DNA of 64,000 nucleotides from NCBI RefSeq assembly GCF_014172405.1, contig NZ_WNXC01000002.1:124001-188000 (forward strand), written 5' to 3'. Positions within the stretch are counted from its first letter, which is position 1; each line of letters opens with the position of its first letter. Shown piece after piece: positions 18,034-26,612 of the stretch. The translations under genes and the position numbers were made by a program. The notes beneath the pieces were generated by a model, which saw nothing but the letters and a program-made list of their open reading frames with translations, did not search any database and had not been told where the DNA came from. This stretch comes from Pedobacter gandavensis (GTDB lineage: Bacteria; Bacteroidota; Bacteroidia; Sphingobacteriales; Sphingobacteriaceae).

Positions 18034-18477
18034 CTACTTTACTTTATGGTAGATTGTTTTAGTTCTGTCTTTAAATACTTCCTCTATTGTCTTCTTTTCA
18101 AGATCAACAGTCAAGACTTTTACTGTGCCAGTCATTGGATCGGTTATTCTAAGGGTCTTATCACTTGCTTGTAGGGTGGCAGTTTCAATTTCACCCATAC
18201 CATAATTATTCCAAACACCAGCTTTTTTATTTTTATTAGGCCGCTGAGGATCATCTTTTTTAGCGGCAGACCAATTTGCAATTGTTTGAATATCAAATTT
18301 CCCATCATCCGTTGGCTTGACTTCTATTGTATCTTTAAAATAATCATAGTTATTTTCACTGCTAGAGGCATACTTACCTGCTATTTCCTTATTCATTTCA
18401 GAGGATGAAGAGCAGGAAGTAATAGTTAATATTAAAAGTAGACAGGCCATAACGCTAATGTTTCTTGAAATTTTCAT
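18034..18477 (-). CDS. predicted lipoprotein, 147 aa
   Basis: The N-terminus is a lipoprotein signal: a basic start, a hydrophobic core (MACLLLILTI) and a lipobox ending in SCSSSS. The mature part is about 125 aa with alternating strands and a dozen Lys residues, including NWSAAKKDDPQRPNKNKK and ATLQASDKTLRITD. This looks like a small beta-rich lipocalin-like or hypothetical outer-membrane lipoprotein. No specific function is assigned. Entry-exclusion or surface roles are typical for lipoproteins in conjugative elements but are inference here. Confidence 0.65.
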   Translation of the reverse strand: MKISRNISVMACLLLILTITSCSSSSEMNKEIAGKYASSSENNYDYFKDTIEVKPTDDGKFDIQTIANWSAAKKDDPQRPNKNKKAGVWNNYGMGEIETATLQASDKTLRITDPMTGTVKVLTVDLEKKTIEEVFKDRTKTIYHKVK

Positions 18478-18565
18478 AGGAGTTACTTTTAAAAATTAAT
18501 GAATTTAATACCATTTTATCTAATCTAGCAATTTTAATTAACAAACTAAGCTGACTATCAAACAC

Positions 18566-18895
18566 CTAACCTTTCAACTCAATATCCTTGACAAGTTGAA
18601 TATTATTAAATTTGAAATGAAAAGATAACTTCGTTTGCTTAATTTCTTCATTTATAAAAAAACGGCTTATTCCAAGTGAAAGAACGGCAAGAAGGTTGTT
18701 CGCGTAGCTTCCAAGCTTCCCTATTATAAACTTTTCATGATATGGCTTTGCCAGGAGGTCTAAATTCACCATAACTTGGTCACCATTGAAACCTAACAAT
18801 TGGTTATGTGAGAGCGTTTATTTTCTTATATACCTATTTTCTCTAGCCCAGCTAGATAAATAAGCATCAAATTTCATAGTTTGTTCCTCGTTCAT
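18566..18895 (-). pseudogene. small gene interrupted by an in-frame stop
   Basis: A 110-codon frame runs from ATG at 18895 (MNEEQTMKFDAYLSSWAREN...) to the stop at 18566. It is broken by a TAA at 18818-18820, codon 26. The downstream part (LGFNGDQVMVNLDLLAKPYHEK...) reads as coherent protein but has no ATG near its 5' end except an internal one at VMVNLD. Either the gene is dead, or a shorter protein of about 68 residues starts at that internal Met. No family is recognised. Confidence 0.4.
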
Positions 18896-18928
18896 TACTT
18901 CTATGAAATATTAGTTAGAACAATTGGG

Positions 18929-19303
18929 CTACTTTGCTCCATTTCCCTGATAATATTCAATCACTTTTTTTTCAAACGCCTCTCCCCTTTCTCTAAGAAT
19001 TTTAGTTGCGGTAGACAAATCCTCCAGCTCTTTATTTAACTGCTTGTGAAAGGCATTAACACCTGCTATTGGGTTCCGTATCACCATATTCTCCAATATT
19101 CGGCTAACGTCAAAATTATTATACTCGTTATTTTGATACTTCGTCTGAAACTCATCTGGTGTATACCAGTTTCCGTTCAATTTATTGTAGAGCCACATAT
19201 TTTGTAATTTTGCTTCTTTTACTATGGGCATCACTTTATTGAAACTTGATGGTTGTCGTTCATGATGACTAAGATTGCGCGGTGTTTGATCCTTCTCTTT
19301 CAT
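18929..19303 (-). CDS. hypothetical protein, 124 aa
   Basis: This is a soluble, helical protein without signal peptide, starting MKEKDQTPRNLSHHERQPSS. The middle (MWLYNKLNGNWYTPDEFQTKYQNNEYNN) is Asn/Tyr-rich. The C-terminus is a charged helix (LEDLSTATKILRERGEAFEKKVIEYY). It resembles the small hypothetical proteins found beside DUF932 genes in Bacteroidota ICEs, but I cannot name a family. Confidence 0.6.
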   Translation of the reverse strand: MKEKDQTPRNLSHHERQPSSFNKVMPIVKEAKLQNMWLYNKLNGNWYTPDEFQTKYQNNEYNNFDVSRILENMVIRNPIAGVNAFHKQLNKELEDLSTATKILRERGEAFEKKVIEYYQGNGAK

Positions 19304-19546
19304 ATCTAAATCACTTAACTATTCATTTTACAGCACAAATTTATACTAATATTTTTAGCATCATAAGGTGTTATCCATTTTTGTTAGTATATCGTCCATA
19401 TTTGTTAATAACTGAGATATGATTTCTCACCTTAAAAGGCTAGATAAAAATCACTTAAAGGATCACTTAGAAGCCCCGCCAAAAAGCCCATATATGACCT
19501 ATAAGGGCATAATCGGACTTTTTGGGGTTGGAACTGTGGTTATTGA

Positions 19547-19920
19547 TTACGACGTATAAAGTAGGTTTACGGCGATTTTAAACCTATTATTCTCGCTTGT
19601 ATGCTCGCCATATTTTATAATTCGATCATTTACAAACATATAAGTATTAGTGAAAAATAGTTGATCGGCAAAAACAGTACTGCTTTTCTGCATATTGATT
19701 TATGACGTTTTAAAATACCCAGTATTTCATTTGACAGAGCCAACCAAAAATGAAATTGGATGAAACCGTTATTCCATTCCTTTAAATGAACTTCTTTGCG
19801 CTCTTCAATATCATAACACACTTTATTTAGATGCTCCAAAAACAAAGGTAATTCCTCAGGAAAGAGATCAAATAGTAATTTGGCTTTGCTTGTATTAGTC
19901 AAATCGATTAAACGTTTCAT
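19547..19920 (-). pseudogene. frameshifted conserved ICE hypothetical protein
   Basis: The frame starting MKRLIDLTNTSKAKLLFDLFPEELPLFL resembles a conserved protein of about 120 aa in Bacteroidota conjugative elements. It runs to about 19675, then turns into an unlike tail (LPINYFSLILICL). Shifting frame at the homopolymer 19670-19674 restores the expected continuation, ADQLFFTNTYMFVNDR..., to a stop at 19547. So one base gain, or two-base loss, in a T5 run disrupts it. It may be a true pseudogene or a sequencing error. Confidence 0.65.
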
Positions 19921-19960
19921 AATAATATCTTATAGGGATTGCTCCCCGGTGAATCGTTGG

Positions 19961-21022
19961 TTAATTGAGTGTAAGGATTCCAGTTTTAGCGAAACTAGTA
20001 CAAAGGTCAAAGGCTTTTTGACCACGATTTAAGCCTGTCCCGTACATGATAGATTTGAGCTTACTTTCTTCATTTTTGAAACTGCAAACATTCTGATAGT
20101 AGCCTGTTATAGAATTATATGCGCCAAACAAAGTACCTTTTGTGGTTTCCATCTGTTGCGATTCACTGGAAAGCGCATAATCAATAATGCTATCCACCGT
20201 GTTTTTATAAAGCGTCGAAAGATTTTCTAGCTTACCATTGCAAAGGGCTTCAATAGTTCCCTTATTAGGAGCCATAGCAATTTTTATTAATTGCATCGTT
20301 TCGTCATCGGTAATTCTTACACGAGCCCAATTATTAAAAACGTCCTGTAGTTCGTTTGCAAATTGATTACTTAACCCTAAAAGCCTATTCGCAACCTTTA
20401 ACCGATCGTGTGCATTGGCTGTATGCTTAATACGAATACAGTTGGTTTTATCACGCATAGCAGCATTTAGGGTATTGTTGCAAACTATTCGGATCGGTGT
20501 AAATGCAGCGGTAATACTACCTAAACCATCGTGGGAAGTGGTAAGAAATAGGTATTTTTCGATACAATCATCTTTACCCACACGAATATAATCAGGCAGT
20601 TTAGCGGTAATGAAAATCCGTTCACCCTTACCCAATGCTCCGGCTGTTTCATATAAAATGCCATCACCTCCCCCTACAATACTATCAAAAAATTCAAATG
20701 CGTGTACATTCTGTACGATCTCATAATCCTTGCCTACCACACCCAAAACTTGCTCAGTATCTGTGCGTATTGTAGCCGAATAATTTGGTATCAAAATTTC
20801 AGAATGAATTAAAATGTTTTCATTCTCAAAATCTGGTTCACCATTATCTACTGTATACAATGGGCGTTTCTCAACTTTATAGTCTAAACCTGCAAATTGT
20901 ATGGCCTCTTGGCTAGTTGGATAGTCTTCTACGATTGTACCTAAGCCGTGCCATGCTTTTTCCTTAGTACTAAAAAAGCTATATCTTTCTTTTTCGTTGT
21001 CGAAATATAAATTATGTGCCAT
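19961..21022 (-). CDS. DUF932 (phage/plasmid-like) protein
   Basis: This is a full-length (353 aa) DUF932 family member, common on plasmids, phages and ICEs and often beside single-stranded-DNA-handling genes. Family landmarks are MAHNLYF...AWHGLGTIVEDYPTSQEAIQFAGLDYKVEKRPLY-like N-terminal text, VLGVVGKDYEIVQNVHAFEFFD, and RIVCNNTLNAA followed by RIKHT. Its molecular role is not known. It sits in a minus-strand run with small neighbours, 2 bp from the gene at 21025, which suggests one operon. Confidence 0.88.
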   Translation of the reverse strand: MAHNLYFDNEKERYSFFSTKEKAWHGLGTIVEDYPTSQEAIQFAGLDYKVEKRPLYTVDNGEPDFENENILIHSEILIPNYSATIRTDTEQVLGVVGKDYEIVQNVHAFEFFDSIVGGGDGILYETAGALGKGERIFITAKLPDYIRVGKDDCIEKYLFLTTSHDGLGSITAAFTPIRIVCNNTLNAAMRDKTNCIRIKHTANAHDRLKVANRLLGLSNQFANELQDVFNNWARVRITDDETMQLIKIAMAPNKGTIEALCNGKLENLSTLYKNTVDSIIDYALSSESQQMETTKGTLFGAYNSITGYYQNVCSFKNEESKLKSIMYGTGLNRGQKAFDLCTSFAKTGILTLN

Positions 21023-21024
21023 GA

Positions 21025-21207
21025 TTAATTATTTAAAGGGTGAAATGTTTCAGTGATTAAAATTTCAGTCTCAAGGACTTTAACTTTTTGGGTACTGTTA
21101 AAGGTGTAGTCCGTTTGTGTTTCAAAATCGGTGATCGTTTTGGAAAGACTCTCAAAAATACTTTCAACCTCAATCCGTACTGTCATGTATAGAATGTGCT
21201 TTTTCAT
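21025..21207 (-). CDS. small hypothetical protein, 60 aa
   Basis: It starts MKKHILYMTVRIEVES; I prefer this Met to the one at 21231, which adds MGVLNLFI. The predicted fold has two strands and a helix (ESIFESLSKTITDFETQTDYTF). It is not recognised. It sits between the 195-aa protein and DUF932, spaced 2 bp from DUF932. Confidence 0.55.
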   Translation of the reverse strand: MKKHILYMTVRIEVESIFESLSKTITDFETQTDYTFNSTQKVKVLETEILITETFHPLNN

Positions 21208-21254
21208 AATAAAAAGATTAAGCACCCCCACCCTAGCGAGGGTGCAAATTTGAA

Positions 21255-21842
21255 TTAAACAGGGATTACAATTTCTGCCTCAACTTCTGCAAGGCGTTCA
21301 TTAAATCGAACTTTCATAAACTCAACAGTACCAAATATTACGCTTGCACTGTTGGTCTCGAACCTATTGCCATGACTATCTCGGATGGTCAACTCACAAC
21401 CTTTGAAACTTGGTGCCCCTTTTTTAAGCATATCGTCGTCATCTTGGGAAATCACAAATTTCTCTAGGTCTTCAATGTACCCTGTGTAAGTTTCTCTATG
21501 GGCGGATTTATCGGCTAAATCCTTAATCAATAAAAGGGTTTCTTCCAAAGAAAGGGCAGGTTTATGCACCTGTAATTCTTCTTTGATCTCTTTTTTGGTC
21601 GACTCTGGTGTAGTAACCTGAGTACTATTCTCTAGATTTTCAGGCATTTCTTTTTTAAGCTCGGCAACCGCTACAGCGGGCGAATTTTGTACGTTACCAT
21701 TTGCAACGTCTGTTTTTGTGTCCTCAAACTTTGTACTTGGTACTATTGCACTATTGTTTGAGATAGACGGACGAATTGCGTCTTTAGCGATGTTGTTTAA
21801 TTGTCCATTTGTTGCTGGGTTTTTTACTGTTGTAATTTTCAT
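21255..21842 (-). CDS. hypothetical protein with disordered N-terminus, 195 aa
   Basis: Residues 1-100 are low-complexity and likely disordered (Asn/Ser/Thr/Glu/Val-rich). Residues about 100-195 look folded, with ALSLEETLLLIKDLADKSAHRETYTGYIEDLEKF and a beta-rich C-terminus (SFKGCELTIRDSHGN...). It is the first gene of the DUF932 operon, which it precedes by 48 bp. No family is assigned. By context it may be a DNA-binding or ssDNA-associated accessory protein. Confidence 0.6.
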   Translation of the reverse strand: MKITTVKNPATNGQLNNIAKDAIRPSISNNSAIVPSTKFEDTKTDVANGNVQNSPAVAVAELKKEMPENLENSTQVTTPESTKKEIKEELQVHKPALSLEETLLLIKDLADKSAHRETYTGYIEDLEKFVISQDDDDMLKKGAPSFKGCELTIRDSHGNRFETNSASVIFGTVEFMKVRFNERLAEVEAEIVIPV

Positions 21843-22383
21843 GGTCTTTCTTTTTAAATTGTTATTGAATAAAAAATGTTACGTTTTGCCTGTTGGGACG
21901 ATAGAACATAAAAGCGTTGCTTTGTTTGCTTTAGGGTCTGTGGGTGGGCTTCTGCCGTTTTTTGCTATCATTACGCTATGGGTTTAAAAATATCTGCGTC
22001 AGGGGGGCTCCCTGACTAAATCTAAGACCCTCATTTCAGCACAATCCTTTTGCAAGACAAGGCTTTGCCAAAAAAAAAACCTCGTGAGCGCAGCGAGCAG
22101 GGAAGATTTTTTTTGAGCAAACCCGAAGGGGAAGGCTTGACGAAAAAAGGATTGTACAGACCTTATTTAGATTTGGGCGGGGGGACTTTTCATCAATTAG
22201 AAAGGCACTTAAAAAGTCAATAATTTTAAAAGAGTGAGAGAATAAGGAAGGTTAGAATATCTTCAAGACAGGCATAAAGGATGAATGGTTGAGGCTACAG
22301 GTATGAACGAGGGATATAAAAATGGAGGATAATAAAAAAGCCCGAATGTTTCCATTCAGGCTTAATCATCTGCTAAGTAGGTT
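21843..22383. other. 541-bp noncoding region upstream of the DUF932 operon
   Basis: It holds the long imperfect inverted repeat described separately, plus a poly-A/T pattern around a GCGAGC segment. Short plus-strand frames overlap it without family likeness. It may contain the promoter for the minus-strand operon at 21842. Confidence 0.45.
22018..22174. repeat. large imperfect inverted repeat (structured region or oriT candidate)
   Basis: The outer arms are AAATCTAA (22018-22025) and TTAGATTT (22167-22174). The inner arms are ACAATCCTTTT (22041-22051) and AAAAGGATTGT (22145-22155), both perfect. Further in, the arms continue with partly matching pyrimidine and purine tracts. The loop holds a GC-rich core (GTGAGCGCAGCGAGC) with flanking A and T runs. 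Confidence 0.7.
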
Positions 22384-22515
22384 TTACTTATTGTTCTTTT
22401 GGGCTGTTACCTGATTCCTAATGTCTTGGGCAATGGTTTTAGAAATCAAAAGTGCCTTGCGTAGTCTTGTACCAGCAGTCTTGTTACCTTTCTCATAAAA
22501 TTTACGAGCATCCAT
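22384..22515 (-). CDS. short histone-H1-like protein
   Basis: A 43-aa frame reads MDARKFYEKGNKTAGTRLRK and continues ALLISKTIAQDIRNQ. This is the C-terminal two thirds of the small Bacteroidota histone-H1-like proteins (usually about 58 aa, with the FYEKGNxAAGTRxRK signature), which are DNA-binding and nucleoid-associated. The normal N-terminal helix is shortened: upstream in-frame text includes LILITE before a stop, so an alternative TTG start could add a few residues. It is therefore a variant or partly degraded gene. Confidence 0.65.
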   Translation of the reverse strand: MDARKFYEKGNKTAGTRLRKALLISKTIAQDIRNQVTAQKNNK

Positions 22516-22594
22516 TTCCGTAATGAGGATCAATGTTTTTACGTTTTAATACTTAATGAATAATTTGCTATTAAGGGTTCTTTAGCGGCCTTGT

Positions 22595-23584
22595 TTATCT
22601 GGAGAGTTCCTGACTCGCGACCAGGTCTTTCTCTTTTCGTATATCTTTTCCGGCCAAGAGATTATTCTCTTTAGCAGGTTCTTTTAGGAATTGTTCTCGT
22701 TTTTCCATTGTCCCATCCAAATTGAAGAAGTTAACTTTCTTATACTTGACAGCAGTTTCAAGATGTAGCTTTTTATCTTTACCATCTTTAGTTACTGTCA
22801 CAATTGGTCTGTCTCCGTCTTTTAATGCGGTTTCCAATTCGTCCCTTTTTTTGGGATCGTTCAGCTCCTTAATATTATAGTCGTTTAGCACTTTAGACAA
22901 ATCAAAGCCATAGTTAGGATCAAGATAAGGGTGAAGTTGAAAATTATTACCCACTTTGCCTTTTTCAAGATCTAAGACCATCCAAGCTTTAGTTATTTCA
23001 CCGTGGGGGGTTACCACCTCTCCACGATGTACCCCACGTCCTTGAACTAAATTTCCAGCTTGAAAGGCAGAGAAATTCTTTGCTCCGTCACTAAATGTTT
23101 GATCAATAGGTTTACCATAGAAAGCAGCACGAAACTCACCAGCAACAAAATTAACTGTACCATTTTCCATTGTAGCTAGAACTGATTTGTGTCCAATATC
23201 TTTTCCAACTGATAATTCTGCCTTATCATCCCGTTTTTTGAATTGCTCAATTGCATCTATAGGATGGTTTAGTTTTTTAACCTCATTTTTTCCGTTCCGT
23301 GGAGTTATTATGAAATATGATTGTCCTTCCTGAAGGGGCTTGATCTTATGGTGTTCGACTCTAAAATTAGTCATGTATGTTTTTTTAAGGGTTCCAGCAG
23401 TTTTGAAGTTATAAATGGTATCAATATGGCCTTTAGTAGTCGCAGGCTTTGTTTCTCTAACTTGAAATTTTTCCAAACCTAATCTCATTTTACTTTCCAT
23501 TTCCTCAATAGCCTCCTTACTTGCCCCAAGCTTTCCCATTTCTTTGAGGCGATCTTCCAAATTACTTAAATCGATAGTGCTCAT
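22595..23584 (-). CDS. DUF3945-like conjugative-element protein
   Basis: This 329-aa protein of unknown role is typical of Bacteroidota ICEs. It contains repeats of the DUF3945/DUF4099-like type, for example GDRPIVTVTKDGKDKKLHLETAVKYKKVNFFNLDG near the C-terminus, comparable to the neighbour's GNKVAFEIPEKGQYFITANPSERTVNFYDAE. The N-terminus is helical (NLEDRLKEMGKLGASKEAIEEMESKMRLGLE). It has no signal or membrane segment. It follows the paralogue at 23614 by 29 bp, in one operon with the tra genes. Confidence 0.7.
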   Translation of the reverse strand: MSTIDLSNLEDRLKEMGKLGASKEAIEEMESKMRLGLEKFQVRETKPATTKGHIDTIYNFKTAGTLKKTYMTNFRVEHHKIKPLQEGQSYFIITPRNGKNEVKKLNHPIDAIEQFKKRDDKAELSVGKDIGHKSVLATMENGTVNFVAGEFRAAFYGKPIDQTFSDGAKNFSAFQAGNLVQGRGVHRGEVVTPHGEITKAWMVLDLEKGKVGNNFQLHPYLDPNYGFDLSKVLNDYNIKELNDPKKRDELETALKDGDRPIVTVTKDGKDKKLHLETAVKYKKVNFFNLDGTMEKREQFLKEPAKENNLLAGKDIRKEKDLVASQELSR

Positions 23585-23613
23585 AGTCTTTGATTTTTTA
23601 GTTAAAAATTAGT

Positions 23614-24666
23614 TTAATGCGCAACCTGTATCTGATTTTCAGGTTGAACGCCTTTCTGTTTAATTAATTTCAGCGGCTTTGACTTTTCCAGTTTTACGGG
23701 ATTAATTACCTCTTTTAAAGCAGAAAGGCTGATTGGTTTTTTTTCAGCATCATAAAAATTCACCGTACGTTCTGAGGGATTAGCCGTAATAAAGTATTGA
23801 CCCTTTTCGGGGATTTCAAAAGCGACCTTATTACCTGCTTCCAAGCCCTTCAATACCGCCTCTTTACTAATGCCATAAAATTCCAATTGAATGGCATTGT
23901 CAAGTAGCACTTTTTTGAGGTCAAAACTGTGGGATGGCGAAAAACTAAGCACCTCGTACCTACCATCTAGTTCCTTTTCTCTACGTTCGAGTTCAAACCA
24001 ACTTTTGGCAATAGTGCCATCAGCATTTTCCTGACTTTTATAAACTGGTTGTCCCTGCAAAATATTGACAGCTTCATTTAAGTTAATGTTGTGGTGCTGA
24101 GAAAACAGTGCTGATTTCTTTTCTCCATTCTCATTAATAAGGGTGGCTGTATAACCATTAAAGCGGTAAGTACCTTCAGCAACTTTTTCCAACTGGACTT
24201 TTACTTGCAATTGGTTGTTGTTAGCAAGGTTACTTAAAGATTTCAAGTCTATTTTTTGGCGTTCAAAGTCCAACTCTCGTTCTAATTTCCCTGTAAAATA
24301 TTGAAGTCCTACGGATTTAAATTGACTTTGAAGCTCGCCAAGACAGTCTTTTGTCCGTTCTTTAAATAAAAATGCTTGCGCAGGCTTTTCAACAATTAGA
24401 TTTTTCAAACGATGTAAAAATCTCAACACTGGATTTGGATAGAGTTGTTTTCGGAGTTTATCAGTTACGATTTTGATCGTGTGTACATACAGTTTTTCTT
24501 TCTCACTTGGATTAACTGATAAGCGATTTAGTCCATCTGTCAGGAATTTATACTTATACTCTAGTGTGCTTTTGTCATCATTTGCACCAGTAAGGTTTTG
24601 GATTTGCGATGCCTTATGCTCCCAATTTTCCCATAGCTGTTTCGCTCTATTGACATGACCATCCAT
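23614..24666 (-). CDS. DUF3945-like conjugative-element protein
   Basis: This 350-aa protein is soluble. The N-terminal half is helical (MDGHVNRAKQLWENWEHKASQ...). The C-terminal half has beta-rich repeats seen in DUF3945 proteins, including FNGYTATLINENGEKK and a later GQYFITANPSERTVNFYD. Start and stop are nearly fused with traM (1-bp gap at 24667), so it is co-translated with the transfer operon. In this slot one would expect TraN in CTnDOT-like elements, but the sequence does not resemble TraN. Function unknown. Confidence 0.7.
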   Translation of the reverse strand: MDGHVNRAKQLWENWEHKASQIQNLTGANDDKSTLEYKYKFLTDGLNRLSVNPSEKEKLYVHTIKIVTDKLRKQLYPNPVLRFLHRLKNLIVEKPAQAFLFKERTKDCLGELQSQFKSVGLQYFTGKLERELDFERQKIDLKSLSNLANNNQLQVKVQLEKVAEGTYRFNGYTATLINENGEKKSALFSQHHNINLNEAVNILQGQPVYKSQENADGTIAKSWFELERREKELDGRYEVLSFSPSHSFDLKKVLLDNAIQLEFYGISKEAVLKGLEAGNKVAFEIPEKGQYFITANPSERTVNFYDAEKKPISLSALKEVINPVKLEKSKPLKLIKQKGVQPENQIQVAH

Positions 24667-24667
24667 A

Positions 24668-25729
24668 CTAGCGTTGTTTTAATTCGTTATTGCGCAATAA
24701 AATTGATCGGCCTGTTTGTAACTTGACCTTTACTCGCCTTAATTTTTTGCTCATTAAATTCTTTGCAGCATCAATACCTGCGCCCGCCACCTGTGTTGCT
24801 AATGTTTGATCAATGCCCATAAAGCCAACATCCCGAACGGCTTGATCTGTACCGCTATTTACCGCATCGGTTAATAGCGCCTCTGGTGCATCAATACCGA
24901 TCATCCCATCCAAGCTGTAAACTGATAAGTCTACAGGAACGATAGAAGTCCCTAGCCTGATTTGTTTAATGTCCAACAATAGCCGTTGGTTGACAATTCT
25001 GCAAGCACCAAAAAGTGAGTGGCCTTTGGGAATTAGTACCCCGTTAATCCTTATACTGTCCTGTAATATCAGTTTAACGGTTGCTCCCTGTACCACTTTT
25101 TTATTATCGGCAATCGTTGCTGGAATTGCTCTAAACTGACTATCGGCAATTACTGTTTGTTGTTGTTTGTATTTTTGTTGAACACGTTCGGGGTGCTGAA
25201 TGTCTAGAATATTTTGCATCAGTCCGTTTAACTGTTGCATTTCCGGGTCTTCAGTTTTACTCTCCTGCATCGTTTTCATTAAGGCTTCCAAACGGTCAAC
25301 ATCTTGCTTTATCGAGGAAACCTGTTGATTTTGGGGTAAAGGAGCTTGACGGTAACCCGAATACTCAACTGGTTGATTGATTTCCCGGTTCAAGGCTTCA
25401 AGTTTAGCATTGATCTCTCTTGTTTGGGGTTCCTCAATTTGACTATTGAAGCCTAAGTTTTTAGCCACGTTTTCAATGCTATTTGTTCTTCTGTTTATAG
25501 AGTCCCTATCGGCTTGATCGTAGAAATCCATTTTGTCCTTTGGTTGATCCTTTTTAAAAGCGGCATCAGGTAGATTTGTATTGATACCATTTTTAACATT
25601 TTCCCCATTGGCTTCGGCATCATTTATACCCCCACCCAAAAGTTTAAACCCTAAACCAAGAAATGGTATGATCAATAGGGGGAGCATCAACAAGACCTTT
25701 CTTTTGTCGATTCGTTTTTTCGTTTCCAT
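24668..25729 (-). CDS. traM: conjugative transfer protein TraM
   Basis: This is the VirB10-like component of the Bacteroidota type IV secretion channel, which spans the envelope. The N-terminus has a basic start (METKKRIDKRK) and one membrane segment (VLLMLPLLIIPFLGLGFKLLGG). A long Gln/Asn-rich helical region follows. The C-terminal domain has GATVKLILQDSIRINGVLIPKGHSLFG, characteristic of TraM, and LLLDIKQIRLGTSIVPVDLSVYSLDG. At 353 aa it is somewhat short for the family. It lies downstream of traL, 27 bp apart. Confidence 0.85.
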   Translation of the reverse strand: METKKRIDKRKVLLMLPLLIIPFLGLGFKLLGGGINDAEANGENVKNGINTNLPDAAFKKDQPKDKMDFYDQADRDSINRRTNSIENVAKNLGFNSQIEEPQTREINAKLEALNREINQPVEYSGYRQAPLPQNQQVSSIKQDVDRLEALMKTMQESKTEDPEMQQLNGLMQNILDIQHPERVQQKYKQQQTVIADSQFRAIPATIADNKKVVQGATVKLILQDSIRINGVLIPKGHSLFGACRIVNQRLLLDIKQIRLGTSIVPVDLSVYSLDGMIGIDAPEALLTDAVNSGTDQAVRDVGFMGIDQTLATQVAGAGIDAAKNLMSKKLRRVKVKLQTGRSILLRNNELKQR

Positions 25730-25756
25730 ATTTGAAATATTATGTAAGTAATTGAG

Positions 25757-25972
25757 TTAATTGAATGCACACGTTATTAGGAGAAGGCAATATGTCCCTA
25801 TTACAATGCAGAATAAAACCAACGCGAACAGGAGCGCTTTTGTACTTAGCAAGCTTGTTCTTTTGTTCAGATATTCTGCAATCCTGTGCTGTTGTTTGAT
25901 AACCCCCTCATTAACCCTCTCAACAAGGGTATTATCACTTGTCTGTGTGTTTTTTGATTTGAATAAACCCAT
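25757..25972 (-). CDS. TraL-like small membrane protein
   Basis: This 71-aa protein has a charged N-terminus and one C-terminal hydrophobic segment (LLFALVLFCIVIGTYCLLLI). It sits between traK (4 bp downstream of its stop) and traM, the slot of traL in CTnDOT-like transfer operons, and its topology fits TraL/DUF3989. Direct sequence signatures are weak, so the symbol is left out. Confidence 0.6.
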   Translation of the reverse strand: MGLFKSKNTQTSDNTLVERVNEGVIKQQHRIAEYLNKRTSLLSTKALLFALVLFCIVIGTYCLLLITCAFN

Positions 25973-25976
25973 TGTT

Positions 25977-26594
25977 TTATGATTTAGGTGGCATGTCTTT
26001 ATTTTCCAATATTTCCCATTGACGTATTAAAAAGCCATGTGGGTTCTCGTCAGTTTGAGTTTTAAGATCATAAATCAGACCTTGTGTAATGAGCTGACGA
26101 TAAATAGTACTGGAAGACCTAACCAACTTTTCAGTTCCATAAAAAGTAAACTGATAAGGATATTGATTGATATTAAGTTTGATGCTATCCATTTGGACTT
26201 CTTTAACAATATTTGCGGCAATGAGACTATTGTAATAGCCAGATTCTTTCAAATTGTCATATTGTTTTTTTGCGGATTCATCAGCCAGATATAAGGCTTT
26301 ATTAATCGTTCCTCTGATGGCCTTGTCATCTGGATTGAGCGTAAAGAAGTAATGATGAAAGGTTTTTATGTGATCTCTCAATTCTACAGGCAGATTACTT
26401 TTTTTGTCCGAAGCAATTGCTTCAAGGACTTTACCATTATATAGAATATAAATCCGATTACTCGTTTTGTCAATGATCCTATTGTTCCAGAAAAGCACAA
26501 AGCAGATGATTATCAAATTTGCCAAGATTAGAAAAATGCTAAACGTCTTAATGTGCTTAAAAGCGGTATCGATGTTTTTAAATTGTGTGAACAT
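25977..26594 (-). CDS. traK: conjugative transfer protein TraK
   Basis: This is a VirB8-like component of the type IV secretion complex. It has a short cytoplasmic tail (MFTQFKNIDTAFKHIKTFSIFL), a single membrane segment (LILANLIIICFVLFW) and a periplasmic domain with RIYILYNGKVLEAIASDKKSNLPVELRDHIKTFHHYFFTLNPDD, a hallmark of TraK. It is 205 aa, the usual length. It lies 18 bp downstream of traJ in the operon. Confidence 0.88.
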   Translation of the reverse strand: MFTQFKNIDTAFKHIKTFSIFLILANLIIICFVLFWNNRIIDKTSNRIYILYNGKVLEAIASDKKSNLPVELRDHIKTFHHYFFTLNPDDKAIRGTINKALYLADESAKKQYDNLKESGYYNSLIAANIVKEVQMDSIKLNINQYPYQFTFYGTEKLVRSSSTIYRQLITQGLIYDLKTQTDENPHGFLIRQWEILENKDMPPKS

Positions 26595-26612
26595 AAACGA
26601 AAGATTAAAGAG

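Noticed and set aside
19419..19559. 46-aa plus-strand frame
   Set aside because: Its end overlaps the restored C-terminus of the frameshifted gene on the other strand, and it resembles nothing known.
21718..21987. Hydrophobic 89-codon plus-strand frame
   Set aside because: Mostly antisense to the start of the 195-aa gene; hydrophobicity comes from a T-rich stretch.
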